From positions 1-56,384 of the forward strand of contig JASHTS010000161.1 in the NCBI GenBank assembly GCA_030040425.1: a DNA stretch of 56,384 nt, in the 5' to 3' direction. Below, piece after piece: positions 9,295 through 18,600 of this stretch; positions within the stretch are counted from its first letter, which is position 1, and each line of letters starts with the position of its first letter. Made by a program: the position numbers and the translations under genes. A model generated the notes under the pieces. The model worked only from the letters and a program-made list of their open reading frames with translations. It did not search any database and had not been told where the DNA came from. The DNA is from Acidobacteriaceae bacterium (GTDB lineage Bacteria; Acidobacteriota; Terriglobia; Terriglobales; Acidobacteriaceae).

Positions 9295-9456
9295 CTAGTC
9301 CGGTTTGGGATCCTGTTTCCCGTCGCCCTGGCGGACGAGGCGCACAAGGCCCATGAGGTAACCGGCAAGAACACCCGAGAAGAACATCATGGCGAGCACA
9401 AAGGCCACCACGGCCCACCCGGCAAGATCGAGTCTTAATGGATAGCCTGGCTGCAT
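9295..9456 (-). CDS. Small single-span membrane protein, unknown function
   Basis: A 53-residue protein with one strong membrane helix at about residues 11-38 and a charged C-terminal tail. The start at ATG 9456 is set by a near-perfect GGAGGA directly upstream, a better signal than for the longer frame beginning at 9480. I know no family for it. The ribosome-binding site and the clean helix are the reasons for calling it. It lies alone between the GNAT gene and the histidine-phosphatase-like lipoprotein. Confidence 0.58.
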   Translation of the reverse strand: MQPGYPLRLDLAGWAVVAFVLAMMFFSGVLAGYLMGLVRLVRQGDGKQDPKPD

Positions 9457-9548
9457 CGCTCCTCCGAACCGCAGCACCACGACAGCGGATCGACGAGTGG
9501 ATAGCCAAGGAAGAGTGAAGAAATATAAATTCAGTTATTTCAAGGAAG

Positions 9549-9719
9549 CTACGGTTGTAAGGTCAATGTCGTTCTATACAGCATGACCTCACTCCCATCA
9601 GCCGTCACCATTACGGAAGTCATGGCGACCCGCAGAAGGCCCGATATGTCCTGCGTTTTCTGATCGAGTTGGCGAAGATTGTTTTCCGATCGGAGCGGCG
9701 ATGCCGGCCTGAACGATGA
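9549..9719 (-). pseudogene. Start-less open frame following the GNAT stop; possible gene remnant
   Basis: Directly after the GNAT stop codon, and in the same frame, 56 sense codons run to TAG at 9549-9551. The translation includes a plausible charged helix (LRQLDQKTQDISGLL) followed by strand-like residues (SEVMLYRTTL) and has no usable start codon near its beginning. It may be the tail of a lost gene or of an ancestral longer protein, or a chance open frame. Confidence 0.22.
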
Positions 9720-10253
9720 TCACGCGGGAGGTTTGGATTGGAATGAAAAGACCTGCCAGCAGTCACCACCTCTCTCGACGCGAACAGGATCTACAGCCTC
9801 ACCGAGAAATGTCGAGACGGCATGCGCCCAAAACGTCAGCGCGGGGAGATTTGACTCCATGACTCGAACCTGCCACCGCCCCGGGATATGCTTCCAAACT
9901 TCATGCGCCACATGTGTTCCAAGTCCGCGCCCCCGATATCCGCGAAGGATGAAGAACTCGGCCATATCCCAGACGATTTCGCCGTCAGAAGCATTCTGCG
10001 TTCGCCTGACGAATACCAGTCCCGCAAGTTTCCCGTTTGTCCGAACCAGAAACGGAGTCCGATCCGGATCGCTCCAATAGAGCGGGAGTTCCGCATACCC
10101 GAATTTTCCATCCGCGCCTATCTCACTTTCGCGGCATTGGCTGAAATCGTGAATGTACAACTCAAGCAAGTTGGCGAGGACTGACTCCTGGCTGCGCTCG
10201 GCGGGGACCAGCTCAATCGGCCCTACCGGCTTATCTGCGTACTTGGTCATCAT
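9720..10253 (-). CDS. GNAT-family N-acetyltransferase
   Basis: A 177-residue single GNAT domain. The acetyl-CoA pyrophosphate-binding motif A reads RGYRGRGLGTHVAHEVW, matching the R/Q-x-x-G-x-G/A signature. It is preceded by the strand AEFFILRGY and followed by VRVMESNLPALTFWAH, the usual motif B region. The protein starts with tandem Met codons (10253 and 10250). The enzyme should move an acetyl group from acetyl-CoA to an amine on a small molecule or protein in the cytoplasm. The acceptor cannot be predicted. Confidence 0.87.
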   Translation of the reverse strand: MMTKYADKPVGPIELVPAERSQESVLANLLELYIHDFSQCRESEIGADGKFGYAELPLYWSDPDRTPFLVRTNGKLAGLVFVRRTQNASDGEIVWDMAEFFILRGYRGRGLGTHVAHEVWKHIPGRWQVRVMESNLPALTFWAHAVSTFLGEAVDPVRVERGGDCWQVFSFQSKPPA

Positions 10254-10448
10254 CGCGATGGAAGAGACTCACCGTGCAAACGGCTCAGCCGTTCACGCGA
10301 ATCCGAGGCAAAACGCCTTGTTGCTCTTATGTGGCAACATCCTCGGCAAGTTGTCGGTAAGGCGATGCTATCAGTTCGAGCGCCTCTTCCGATTGGTTGA
10401 TGGGTAAGCCACCCAGGGCGCCTGTTTCGCTGGGCCCGGTCCAAGGAT

Positions 10449-11537
10449 TTACCAGTGCGTGACGGTCAGCCCGTCGAGATATACGGTGTTCGAGCCGGTG
10501 CCGGCGCCATCCACCTGGAAGTTGGTGAGCAGCGCGGGCGTCCAATGGAGCGCGAAGACCGAGGAGACGGTGGCATTGATCTGCGCCTGCTTGCCATCAA
10601 GCCACACCGATTGATAGGTGACGCGTCCGGAGTCATCGCGCACATAGCCGATCTGCACGTGGTGCCACTGGTTGCGAGTCCAGTTGCGCACATTGCACGG
10701 CGCGCCGGAATGCACCCATGCGTCGACCGGATGGGTGAGGGTGCCGGTGTTCGCGGTATAGTCCCACGTGCCGGAGTAGCCGTCGCACTGGAATCCGTAG
10801 ATGACAGTCTGCCCGTTCTCCATCACCTGGTTCATATCCATCTCCAGGCTCTCCGCGTTGGCTGCGGAGCTGGCCAGATAGACCCACGCGTCGTAAAAGA
10901 AGTTGGTGGCGCCGGGATCGTTGGCGAAGGCCAGGCTGTAGATCTCGCCGCCGTAGTTGATGAAGCTGGTATCGAACTGGCGCGCATTGCCGCTCACCGA
11001 GGGCGACCCGGTAATGTTGGTCGTTCCGCTGGACATGGCGCCGGTGGCCGAATCGTGCGCAGCCTGCCAGTTGCCGGCAGTTTGCAGGTTGCTGGAGACT
11101 TGAGCGTCCGCGGGCATGCTGCCATTCACGGTGATGGTCACGTCCTGATCGCAGCTTACGCCCGACGATCCCCAGGCTTTGACATGCAGGATATGCGTGC
11201 CCGCCGGCGCGGCGACGGTGGTGCTCACCGTGGAACCGCCCACGCCGACGGTGTTGGAACTGCCATCGAGCGAGTAGCCGATGGCGGTGACTGGATCGGA
11301 TGAGCAGGTGGAAGCATTGGCCGAAAGCGAGAACGGCGAGCCGACGGCGGCGCCGTCTGCGGGCGCGCTGACAGTGATGCCCGAGGATGGCGAAGATGAG
11401 GATGCCGGAGACGAAGGCGCGGGGCTGGGTGCGGCGGCGGACATCGGCTTCGACGCAGCTCCGCCGCATCCGGTTTCAACCATGACGAAGATGGCGAGGA
11501 GAGAGAGAACGGGGAGGGTGCTTTTCCTTAGGGTCAC
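10449..11537 (-). CDS. Secreted lipoprotein with Ig-like and lectin-like domains
   Basis: A 362-residue protein. GTG 11537 is chosen because AAGGA lies seven bases upstream and it places a short basic N-region before the membrane helix; a TTG 16 codons earlier is less likely. The lipobox VETGC predicts lipidation, followed by a Pro/Ser/Ala-rich linker. Next comes an Ig-like domain (GITVSAPADGAAVGSPFS) and a C-terminal beta-rich part resembling concanavalin A-like lectin/glucanase folds, ending WLDGKQAQINA and VYLDGLTVTHW. No catalytic residues were recognised. It is probably a surface protein that binds carbohydrate, a role inferred from fold resemblance. Confidence 0.7.
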   Translation of the reverse strand: MTLRKSTLPVLSLLAIFVMVETGCGGAASKPMSAAAPSPAPSSPASSSSPSSGITVSAPADGAAVGSPFSLSANASTCSSDPVTAIGYSLDGSSNTVGVGGSTVSTTVAAPAGTHILHVKAWGSSGVSCDQDVTITVNGSMPADAQVSSNLQTAGNWQAAHDSATGAMSSGTTNITGSPSVSGNARQFDTSFINYGGEIYSLAFANDPGATNFFYDAWVYLASSAANAESLEMDMNQVMENGQTVIYGFQCDGYSGTWDYTANTGTLTHPVDAWVHSGAPCNVRNWTRNQWHHVQIGYVRDDSGRVTYQSVWLDGKQAQINATVSSVFALHWTPALLTNFQVDGAGTGSNTVYLDGLTVTHW

Positions 11538-11655
11538 GCGTGGTTCCTTGGTGTGAATTGGTTCTTTCTGGGCCAAGGCAAGCAAGCGTTAGAGAAGCGC
11601 GGCTGCCGGAGAAGCGAAGACCTGCGGCGGCCGGGTACTCAAAAACAATCTCTTC

Positions 11656-11675
11656 CGAAGCAGAGCTCCGCTTCG
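11656..11675 (-). other. Hairpin in the lipoprotein leader region
   Basis: An 8-bp stem (CGAAGCGG with CTGCTTCG, one G-U pair) closes an AGCT loop on the minus strand. A run of five T follows only after about ten bases, so this is a poor intrinsic terminator. It may be a structural element of a leader transcript. Confidence 0.3.
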
Positions 11676-12024
11676 CAAGGCGAGCTCGGGCTCACGGTTC
11701 CAAGACAAGTTGCGCAAGCGGACACACGGTTCGCAAAGACACACGCCTCTCGCGCCTATGGCCGGGAAGGCGAGTGCGTACCTAAGTTTTCCGGGCTGTT
11801 TCTGAGCTCCCGCGAGGCGCGCTCACGCCCGCAGTCGACCGCTCAGCAACCTCTTCGCGTTCCAGCTCGGCGAGCAGAGGAGCTTGTTCTTCCCGGCGAA
11901 ACCTCATCGATCAGAAACATTCGGGGCGAAGCCGTCCCGTACTGCCGGGTGGGGCGAACGGCAGCATTCTCCGCGCCCGCAATCCCTTCTGACCCGATAG
12001 GCCATCCGTTCTTGGATTACTCAA

Positions 12025-12053
12025 ATGATACACGCTTTCCGGGACGCGTCCAA
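12025..12053 (-). promoter_or_regulatory. Sigma-70-like promoter reading towards the lipoprotein gene
   Basis: On the minus strand TTGGAC (12053-12048) and TATCAT (12030-12025) are separated by exactly 17 bp. Transcription would begin near 12018, about 480 nt before the GTG of the lipoprotein gene. Each box has one or two differences from consensus. Confidence 0.45.
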
Positions 12054-12195
12054 TCGGCGGCTGGGTGAAAACGGGAGTGCATGCTGTCCTACGCCGGCGG
12101 CAAAGACAAAAGCGCGCGAGGGGGAGATCCGCATTCGTCGGGTGAAGCATGATCATCGCCGCCCGCAGTGCGGAGATGGTCCCAGCTTGAGCGCG

Positions 12196-13242
12196 TTATG
12201 GTTTGAGCGGGCCGGCGTAACGCGCAGCCACGATATTGCTCTGCACGGCTTGCATGGCCTGGGCGCTGGGCATGCCGCGCGTCATGACGCCTTCAAAGAA
12301 GCAGCCGCGGGCCCAGTTGCTGTTGTCGCCCCCGATGCCGAGCAGGATGGCTCCTTCCTGGCGCATGGGCTGGTAGCCGGGAGGAAGCGGGATGATGCCG
12401 GTGGTGGTCAGGGTTCCGGACTGAGCGTTGCCCTGGTAGATGGCATAGGAGTGCTGACCGTCGCTCGCGCCCATGGCGGTGACAAAGATGGCGCCGGCGG
12501 GCACCTTGAGATTGCCGTAGATGCCGTCTTCCATGTCGAGGCCGGCGCGGGGGCTGCATGGGGCGCCCTGACACATGATGTTGATGGCGTCCATATGGCC
12601 GGCTCGGTTGTCGAGGTTGTTGGCCTCGGCGTTGCCGAAATCGAAGCAGCATCGCGCATTGAGACTGAGAGTGGAGCTGACCATGTAGACGCCCTCGGGC
12701 TCGCCGTGGACCGCGGTCTGTCTGGGAGTGTCGTTGCGGTAGCCCATGCCGGGAAAGATGTCGATGCCGTAGACTTTGTGCCCGGCGAGGGTGGCAGGGA
12801 GAGCGTCGGCTGCGGCGGGAATGTCATAGCCGTTGGGGCCGGGACCGCGCGCGGCGCCGCCGGGAGGCGCGGGCGTGAGGTCATTGTGGTTGGGAGACTG
12901 GTCGTAAAGCTTGGTGATGGTGCAGGTGGTGTGGGCGCAGAAGGCGTCTTGCGCGGCGGCGTTGGCGTAGCCATCGGGGAGAAGGCCGATGTCGGTGCGG
13001 GCATGGTCAGACCGGCGCGTCACCTGGTAGAGCGGGCCGGTATAGGCGCGATACAAGGCGCGCGTGGTGCTGATGGCGGCGACGCAGGGCGTGGACGAGG
13101 CGAAGAGGTCGCAGGGACGAGGTGGGACGGCTTGCGCCGAAGCGACGCCGGCTGCGCTGATTCCGAGGACGAAAAGAACGACCGCAGACGACAGGATGCG
13201 TGCGGACGACGATTGCGCTTGCGACGGTAAAGAGTGTTGCAT
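12196..13242 (-). CDS. GH54 alpha-L-arabinofuranosidase B, catalytic domain only, secreted
   Basis: A 348-residue protein with a signal peptide (about 1-37, ending ASAQA). The mature protein closely follows the fungal AbfB catalytic domain: PCDLFASSTPCVAA, STTRALY, YDQSPNHNDLT, PPGG, CCFDFGNAE with a vicinal Cys pair at 198-199, GHMDAI, DMEDG and LGIGGDNSN. By analogy with the Aspergillus enzyme, Glu238 is the nucleophile and Asp306 the acid/base. The C-terminal arabinose-binding CBM42 of fungal enzymes is absent; the protein stops after the catalytic sandwich. It should release arabinose from arabinoxylan or arabinan outside the cytoplasm. GH54 is mainly known from fungi. Confidence 0.92.
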   Translation of the reverse strand: MQHSLPSQAQSSSARILSSAVVLFVLGISAAGVASAQAVPPRPCDLFASSTPCVAAISTTRALYRAYTGPLYQVTRRSDHARTDIGLLPDGYANAAAQDAFCAHTTCTITKLYDQSPNHNDLTPAPPGGAARGPGPNGYDIPAAADALPATLAGHKVYGIDIFPGMGYRNDTPRQTAVHGEPEGVYMVSSTLSLNARCCFDFGNAEANNLDNRAGHMDAINIMCQGAPCSPRAGLDMEDGIYGNLKVPAGAIFVTAMGASDGQHSYAIYQGNAQSGTLTTTGIIPLPPGYQPMRQEGAILLGIGGDNSNWARGCFFEGVMTRGMPSAQAMQAVQSNIVAARYAGPLKP

Positions 13243-13423
13243 GAGCTCCCTCGCCTGACGGAACTTCGCTTTTCTGACTCAGCGTTCGCTGAGAGAATTC
13301 GCGCGAACAGCCTCATGATACCCGGCGCGCCGCGCGCCGCTCCAGACACGGGAACAAACCGCCGTTTTCAAGGAACGCACAGGAGCGCGAGCCATCAAGG
13401 CGCGGGGATGGCGGCAGTGCCGC

Positions 13424-14221
13424 TCAGTCGTAGCGCTCGAAGACGATCTGGTTTTTGTGCCAGCCGTAGCGCACCATCAGATCGCGCACTTCGGAGACCA
13501 TGAAGTTGAGGCCGCAGATGTAGACGTAGATGTCGAAGCGGAGCTCGGCGGCGGGAATGGCAGGATCGACCGGAGGCCGGGGCAGGGGAAGGCCAAGGAG
13601 AGCGGCGCGCTCCTTGACGATTTTGGAGATGTGCGGCTGCACGTGGCCGCGCAGGCCGGTCCAGTTATCCCGCGCGCGGCTGATGGTGGGCAGGTAATGG
13701 AAGTTGGGCACGCGGCGGGCCAGGGCCTCGAATTCCTCCTGGTAGTAGATGTCGGTCTCGTAGCGGGTGCCGTAGACGAGCCAGATCTGCTTGCCGTCGC
13801 TGCGGTCGGGGCCGTTCTCAGGAAAGAGCCACTGGGCGAAGGCGCGCATGGGGGCCACGCCTGTGCCGGTGGCCACGAAGATGGAATCGGTGATGGGCTG
13901 CTGGAGAACGAAGTGGCCGTGGGGCCCGTGAATCTGCACGGTTGCGCCTTCGGGCAGATCGGCAAGGTGGTTGGAGAAAAAGCCGTTTTCGACGCGGTTG
14001 ACGCACAGGTCAAAGCGATTGGCGACGGCGGCCGAAGCGATGGAGTAAGCGCGCGTCTGCTGCTTGCCATTCTTGTCCGGAGCCAAGGCGGAGATGAACT
14101 GGCCGGAGGCGTAGGGAAAGCTCTCTTTGCCGTCAACGAAGAAATCGAAGTGGTAGCACTGGGCCACTTCAGAGAGGCAGATTTTTCGCGCGAGACGCGC
14201 GGTATACAACTCACGTGCCAA
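13424..14221 (-). CDS. Ferredoxin-NADP+ reductase family oxidoreductase
   Basis: A 265-residue two-domain flavoprotein. The FAD-binding motif RAYSIAS begins at Arg57, the pyridine-nucleotide motif GTGVAPMRAF begins at residue 119, and YICGLNFMV near the C-terminus is the usual CG(L/P)xxM block. The protein starts at TTG 14221, judged by alignment of its first residues (ARELYTARLARK) with the family; the ribosome-binding site is weak. The enzyme transfers electrons between NAD(P)H and ferredoxin or flavodoxin in the cytoplasm. The neighbouring GH54 and CBS genes are not clearly linked to it. Confidence 0.88.
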   Translation of the reverse strand: MARELYTARLARKICLSEVAQCYHFDFFVDGKESFPYASGQFISALAPDKNGKQQTRAYSIASAAVANRFDLCVNRVENGFFSNHLADLPEGATVQIHGPHGHFVLQQPITDSIFVATGTGVAPMRAFAQWLFPENGPDRSDGKQIWLVYGTRYETDIYYQEEFEALARRVPNFHYLPTISRARDNWTGLRGHVQPHISKIVKERAALLGLPLPRPPVDPAIPAAELRFDIYVYICGLNFMVSEVRDLMVRYGWHKNQIVFERYD

Positions 14222-14447
14222 GGGGCTTCTCGCTTTTCAAGAAGAAAATTGCGGGGCCGACAAAAAGGCTCGAACCCTGTGCGGCCATTATAGGGTGTGC
14301 AGGGAACGCGACGGCTGGGCACCGTGGCCGCTCGCGGGCCGAGAGTTTACTTTTGGTGTGCGCTTCCCAGGATTGCGTTCCCTGCGGCGAGCGCCATCCC
14401 GGGCTATTCTCCGAGCCGTCCCTCCGCGACGCCTTGCCGCGCGGGGG

Positions 14448-14900
14448 TTATCCCGGATAGGCGCCGGTGATGTAACCCTCGAGGGCCTGGATGGTGTGCT
14501 CCTGTCCGGACATCACCCACTTGACGAGGTCGCCGATGGAGATGACGCCGAGGAGGGTTTCGCCGCGGAGAACGGGGATATGGCGGAAATGGCGCTCGGT
14601 CATCATGGTCATGCAGTCGTCGACGGTCTTTTCGGGGGAGACGCAGACCACGGGGCTGGTCATGATCTCGCGAACGAGGGTTTCCTTGGAGTGATGGCCG
14701 CGCAGCACGCCTTTGCGCGCGTAGTCGCGCTCGGAGAGGATGCCGATGAGACGCTGGTTTTGCATGACGAGCAGGGCGCCGACATCGTAGTGGGCCATCA
14801 TTTCGAGGGCCTCGAAGACGGTCTGATCGGGCGACAGGGGCGGGATGGTGTTAGGACCCTTGTGCGTGAGCACCAGGCCGATGGTGTCGGTGATTTTCAT
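14448..14900 (-). CDS. Tandem CBS-domain protein
   Basis: A 150-residue protein composed of two CBS domains (about 10-70 and 78-140). The signature turns are LIGILSERDYARKGV and LLGVISIGDLVKWVM. The ribosome-binding site GAGGAGG lies six bases before ATG 14900. Stand-alone CBS pairs bind adenine nucleotides and act as energy or redox sensors; members of this type are annotated as signal-transduction proteins. The partner cannot be determined from the context. Confidence 0.9.
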   Translation of the reverse strand: MKITDTIGLVLTHKGPNTIPPLSPDQTVFEALEMMAHYDVGALLVMQNQRLIGILSERDYARKGVLRGHHSKETLVREIMTSPVVCVSPEKTVDDCMTMMTERHFRHIPVLRGETLLGVISIGDLVKWVMSGQEHTIQALEGYITGAYPG

Positions 14901-15309
14901 CGCAGCCTCCTCGTTGCGCCTTTCTCTTCGTCCCTGGCCTTTTCGTCGTGCGAGGCGGCAATTTCTTCCACCCTAGCGACGAAGACCTGTCGCTGGGGGC
15001 CCCGGCCTGAGGGAAATTGCCACTCAAGAGTGCGCCGGCTTTGAGACGCTGCAGAAAGAGGAATGCTCAGCCGGCATTCGAGTTGGTTGGGTGATCCGGC
15101 GCCGGCGGGCCCCGTTCGCCGCGGAACAGCAGTATAGCTCGATTCGCATTCGCCCGTCTGCTTCGTTCTGGACCCCGGAGTTCGGGAACTCCAATGGGGG
15201 CATCTTATTTCCGATCCGAACGCCAGTAACTGAACCCATTCGAGGAATGGATGCGTTTCAATCCGGGATGGATGTGCGCGGACGCCAGTCCGGATCGGCA
15301 CATGCATTC
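14901..15309. other. Intergenic region between the CBS gene and the tRNA gene
   Basis: No gene is supported. It contains an inverted repeat, GGAGTT-CGGG-AACTCC (15177-15192), about 120 bases past the 3' end of the minus-strand tRNA. It lacks a following T-run, so it is not a convincing terminator. The upstream region of the CBS gene is also here, without a clear promoter. Confidence 0.45.
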
Positions 15310-15385
<76 letters not shown>

Positions 15386-15609
15386 CGGTTGGTCCGCAGT
15401 ACGATCATCGAATGGGATTTCGACCGATCCGCCGGTTTGTTCTTTTCGATTGGCATTGGGCCGGCGTTCGCTGCTTCTTCCGTTGCTGTCCTAGTTTCGC
15501 ATAGACCCTGGAGGGCTTCCACGGTCGGTTCGGGTCACACTCCACGATGAGGGTGTATACTCGCGGCGACCCGAAATGAGATGTCAAAGAAGCAGTTGAA
15601 GGGGGACGA

Positions 15610-18600
15610 ATGGAAACGTTATCACGCAGGAACCTCTTGAAGACGGGTTTGCTGATTCCGGCTGCGGCGGCAGCGCACGGCATGGCGCCCATGGGCACGG
15701 CTGTGAAGGCGGTGGAGGAAGGCTCCGGGCCGCTTTCGCCCGAGGCTGTCCAGGAATCGACGAATCCCGCGACCGCTCCCTCCGCGGCATCGAGCAATGC
15801 CGGCAGGGAGCGGCTGCTCTTGGATTTCGGCTGGCGTTTCCAGTTCGGCAATGCGGATGATGCTGCGAAGGACTTCGGCTTCGGATCGGGACAGAGCGGC
15901 AACTTCCAGAAGACCGGCAACTTCATCGAGGTAAGCGCGATTGCCTTCGACGACGGCGACTGGAAGCCGGTGGATCTGCCCCACGACTGGGCGGTGGAGC
16001 TGCCTTTCCAGAACGATCCGGCTCTGGCCAGCAAAGGATTCTACCCGCTGGGAAGGAAGTACCCGGAGACCAGCGTAGGGTGGTATCGGCGCATTCTGGA
16101 ACTGGCGCCTGAGGACGCAAACAAGCGCATCACGATCGAGTTCGACGGCGCCTACCGCGAGACCATGGTGGTCTTCAATGGCTTTTACGTGGGCCGGCAC
16201 AGCGGAGGCTATGACCCCTTCAGCTTCGATGTGACGGACTTCGCCAACCCCGGCGGAAGGAATGTGCTGGTTGTCCGCGTCGATGCCACTCTGAGCGACG
16301 GCTGGTTCTATGAGGGCGCAGGGATCTACCGGCACGTGTGGCTGGTGAAAACGAATCCGGTCCACGTGAAGAAATGGGGAACGTTCGTGACCGCGGAAGT
16401 GGGCAGCGGCGATGCCGCTCTCTCGGTTCGCACCGAAGTGAACAACGAGAGCGTCGCGGCGGCCAACGCGCGGGTTGTCTCCACGGTACTTGACCCGGCC
16501 GGCAAGGCGGTTGCCAAGGACATGACCGCGTCTGCCGCGATCGACACACAAGGGCAGCATACCTACGAGCAAAAGATAAGGGTTCCCCGCCCACTACTCT
16601 GGTCGCTCGAAGAGAGAAATCTCTACCGGCTGGTGACGGAAGTCAGGACCGGAGGCGCGGTGGTCGACCGCTATGAGACGCCCTTCGGAATTCGCTCGTT
16701 GCGATTCGACGCCGCGCAGGGACTCTTTCTCAACGACCGGCCGGTGAAGGTGCAGGGAACCTGCAATCATCAGGATCACGCCGGGTTGGGCGCGGCGCTG
16801 CCCGATGCGGTGCAGTATTACCGCATCCGCAAGCTGAAGGAGATGGGCTGCAACGCCATTCGCACCTCGCACAATCCGCCCACGCCGGAGCTGCTGGACG
16901 CGTGCGACAGGCTGGGAATGCTGGTGTTCGATGAGACGCGCATGATGTCGTCGAATCCGGAGGGACTGGGCCAGTTCCGGGACCTGGTGCGCCGTGACCG
17001 CAACCGTCCGAGCGTGTTCATGTGGTCGATGGGCAACGAGGAGGGCCAGGCGAACACGGAGAAAGGCGTGCTGATCCTGACGGCGATGAAGGAGGTGGCG
17101 ACGGAAGTAGATGGCTCGCGCCCGGTGTCCATCGCTCCCACGGGCGCCATCGGAACCGGCGGGCTGGCCGTTTGCGACGTGATCGGCTACAACTACATGG
17201 ACCCGCAGGCCGCCGCGTACCACAAGGCGCATCCCGAGAAGCCGGTGATCGGCACGGAGACGGTGAGCTCGGTGGGCACGCGCGGGATTTACGTGACCGA
17301 TGCTGCGAAGGGCTACGTGGGTTCCTACGATCCTTATACGACGACAGGGCGCGCCTCTGCCGTGGGCTGGTGGAGCTTTTGCGATGCACAGCCGTGGCTG
17401 GCGGGCGGCTTTGTGTGGACCGGCTTCGACTACCGGGGCGAGCCGTCGCCCTACCAATGGCCGAACATCAGCTCGCAATATGGAATCATCGATACCTGCG
17501 GATTTCCCAAGGACTCGTTTTACTACTACCAGTCCTGGTGGACGGAGAAGCCGGTGCTGCACGTCTTTCCGCACTGGAACTGGCCGGATTTCGAGGGCAA
17601 GGAGATCGCCGTGTGGGTTTACTCGAACCTGGATAAGGTGGAGCTGCTGCTGAACGGCGAGAGCCTGGGAATGCAGGAGGTGAAAAAGAATCTGCATCCG
17701 GCGTGGACGGTGAAATACGTCCCGGGGACGCTGGAAGCGCGCGGGTACAAGGCGGACAAGGTGGTGATGACAGCCCGGCGCGAGACCACCGGCCCGGCTG
17801 CCAAGCTGGTGATGCGTGCAGATCGCGACGCTGTATCAGCCGACGGGGAGGATGTGGCAATCTTCGCCGTCGAGGTGCAGGATGCGCAGGGACGGGTGGT
17901 GCCGATCACGGACAACGAAGTGGCATTTACCGTGACCGGCGCGGGAAAACTTGCGGGCGTGGGCAATGGGGATCCGACCGATCACGATCCGGACAAAGGG
18001 TCTTCGCGCAAGGCTTTCTGCGGGTTATGCATGGCGCTTGTTCAGTCAACTAAGCAAGGGGGAAAGATCACGGTAGAGGCTACTTCGCCGGGACTCACGC
18101 CGGCCCGGGTGTCGATCGAGGCCGAAGCGGTCACACTGCGCCCGCAGGTTGCCGTGTGGGAGCGGGAGGTGCCGCAGGGGGCGGGCATTACCGGGTTGTG
18201 GCGGCCTGAGCCTCCCGCGGGCAATGCCGCCAATCCAATACTTGCGTTCCTGGTGGGAAGCGGCACCATGGTGTTTTCATTGCGCCAGAATGGAAGCAGC
18301 CTGACCGGCAGCGTGGAAGGCGAAGGGCGCGGATTCTTTGGCGGCAACGACCGGCCGGCGCCGATTGAAGACGGCCAGGTGAATGGCAACCAGGTTTCAT
18401 TCAAGGCCGGGGACAGCACCTACTCCGGCACGCTGAACGGCGACCGGATTGAGCTCGATCGCAAGGTGAGCTTCCGATTCCACATGCCCGCGCCTGCGAA
18501 GGAAACCGGCGAACGCCCCGCCATTGGGCCTCCGCCGGATGGATCGGATCCATCGTTCGGCGGTTCGTTTCACCTGCCATCGGCCATCCCCGTGGTTCTG

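Larger units (their letters stand above)
11538..12195. other. 658-bp intergenic region with a possible leader RNA or small RNA
   Basis: The region has no convincing protein gene; the open frames read as low-complexity Arg/Ser-rich sequence without domains. On the minus strand it holds a good promoter (12025-12053) and an 8-bp hairpin near 11656-11675. A transcript from that promoter would run about 480 nt before the lipoprotein start, which is unusually long. Confidence 0.45.

Noticed and set aside
10327..10448. Possible protein tail (NQSEEALELIASPYRQLAED) on the minus strand after the lipoprotein gene
   Set aside because: It lies in a different frame from the lipoprotein, has no start of its own, and the upstream part of the frame is only an antiparallel-frame shadow; too little to call.
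11553..12068. Plus-strand open frame of 171 codons in the gap before the GH54 gene
   Set aside because: Low-complexity Ser/Arg/Gln composition, no ribosome-binding site and no domain.
15177..15192. Inverted repeat as a tRNA-Ile terminator
   Set aside because: The stem is only 6 bp, lies 120 bases beyond the tRNA and has no T-run on the minus strand.
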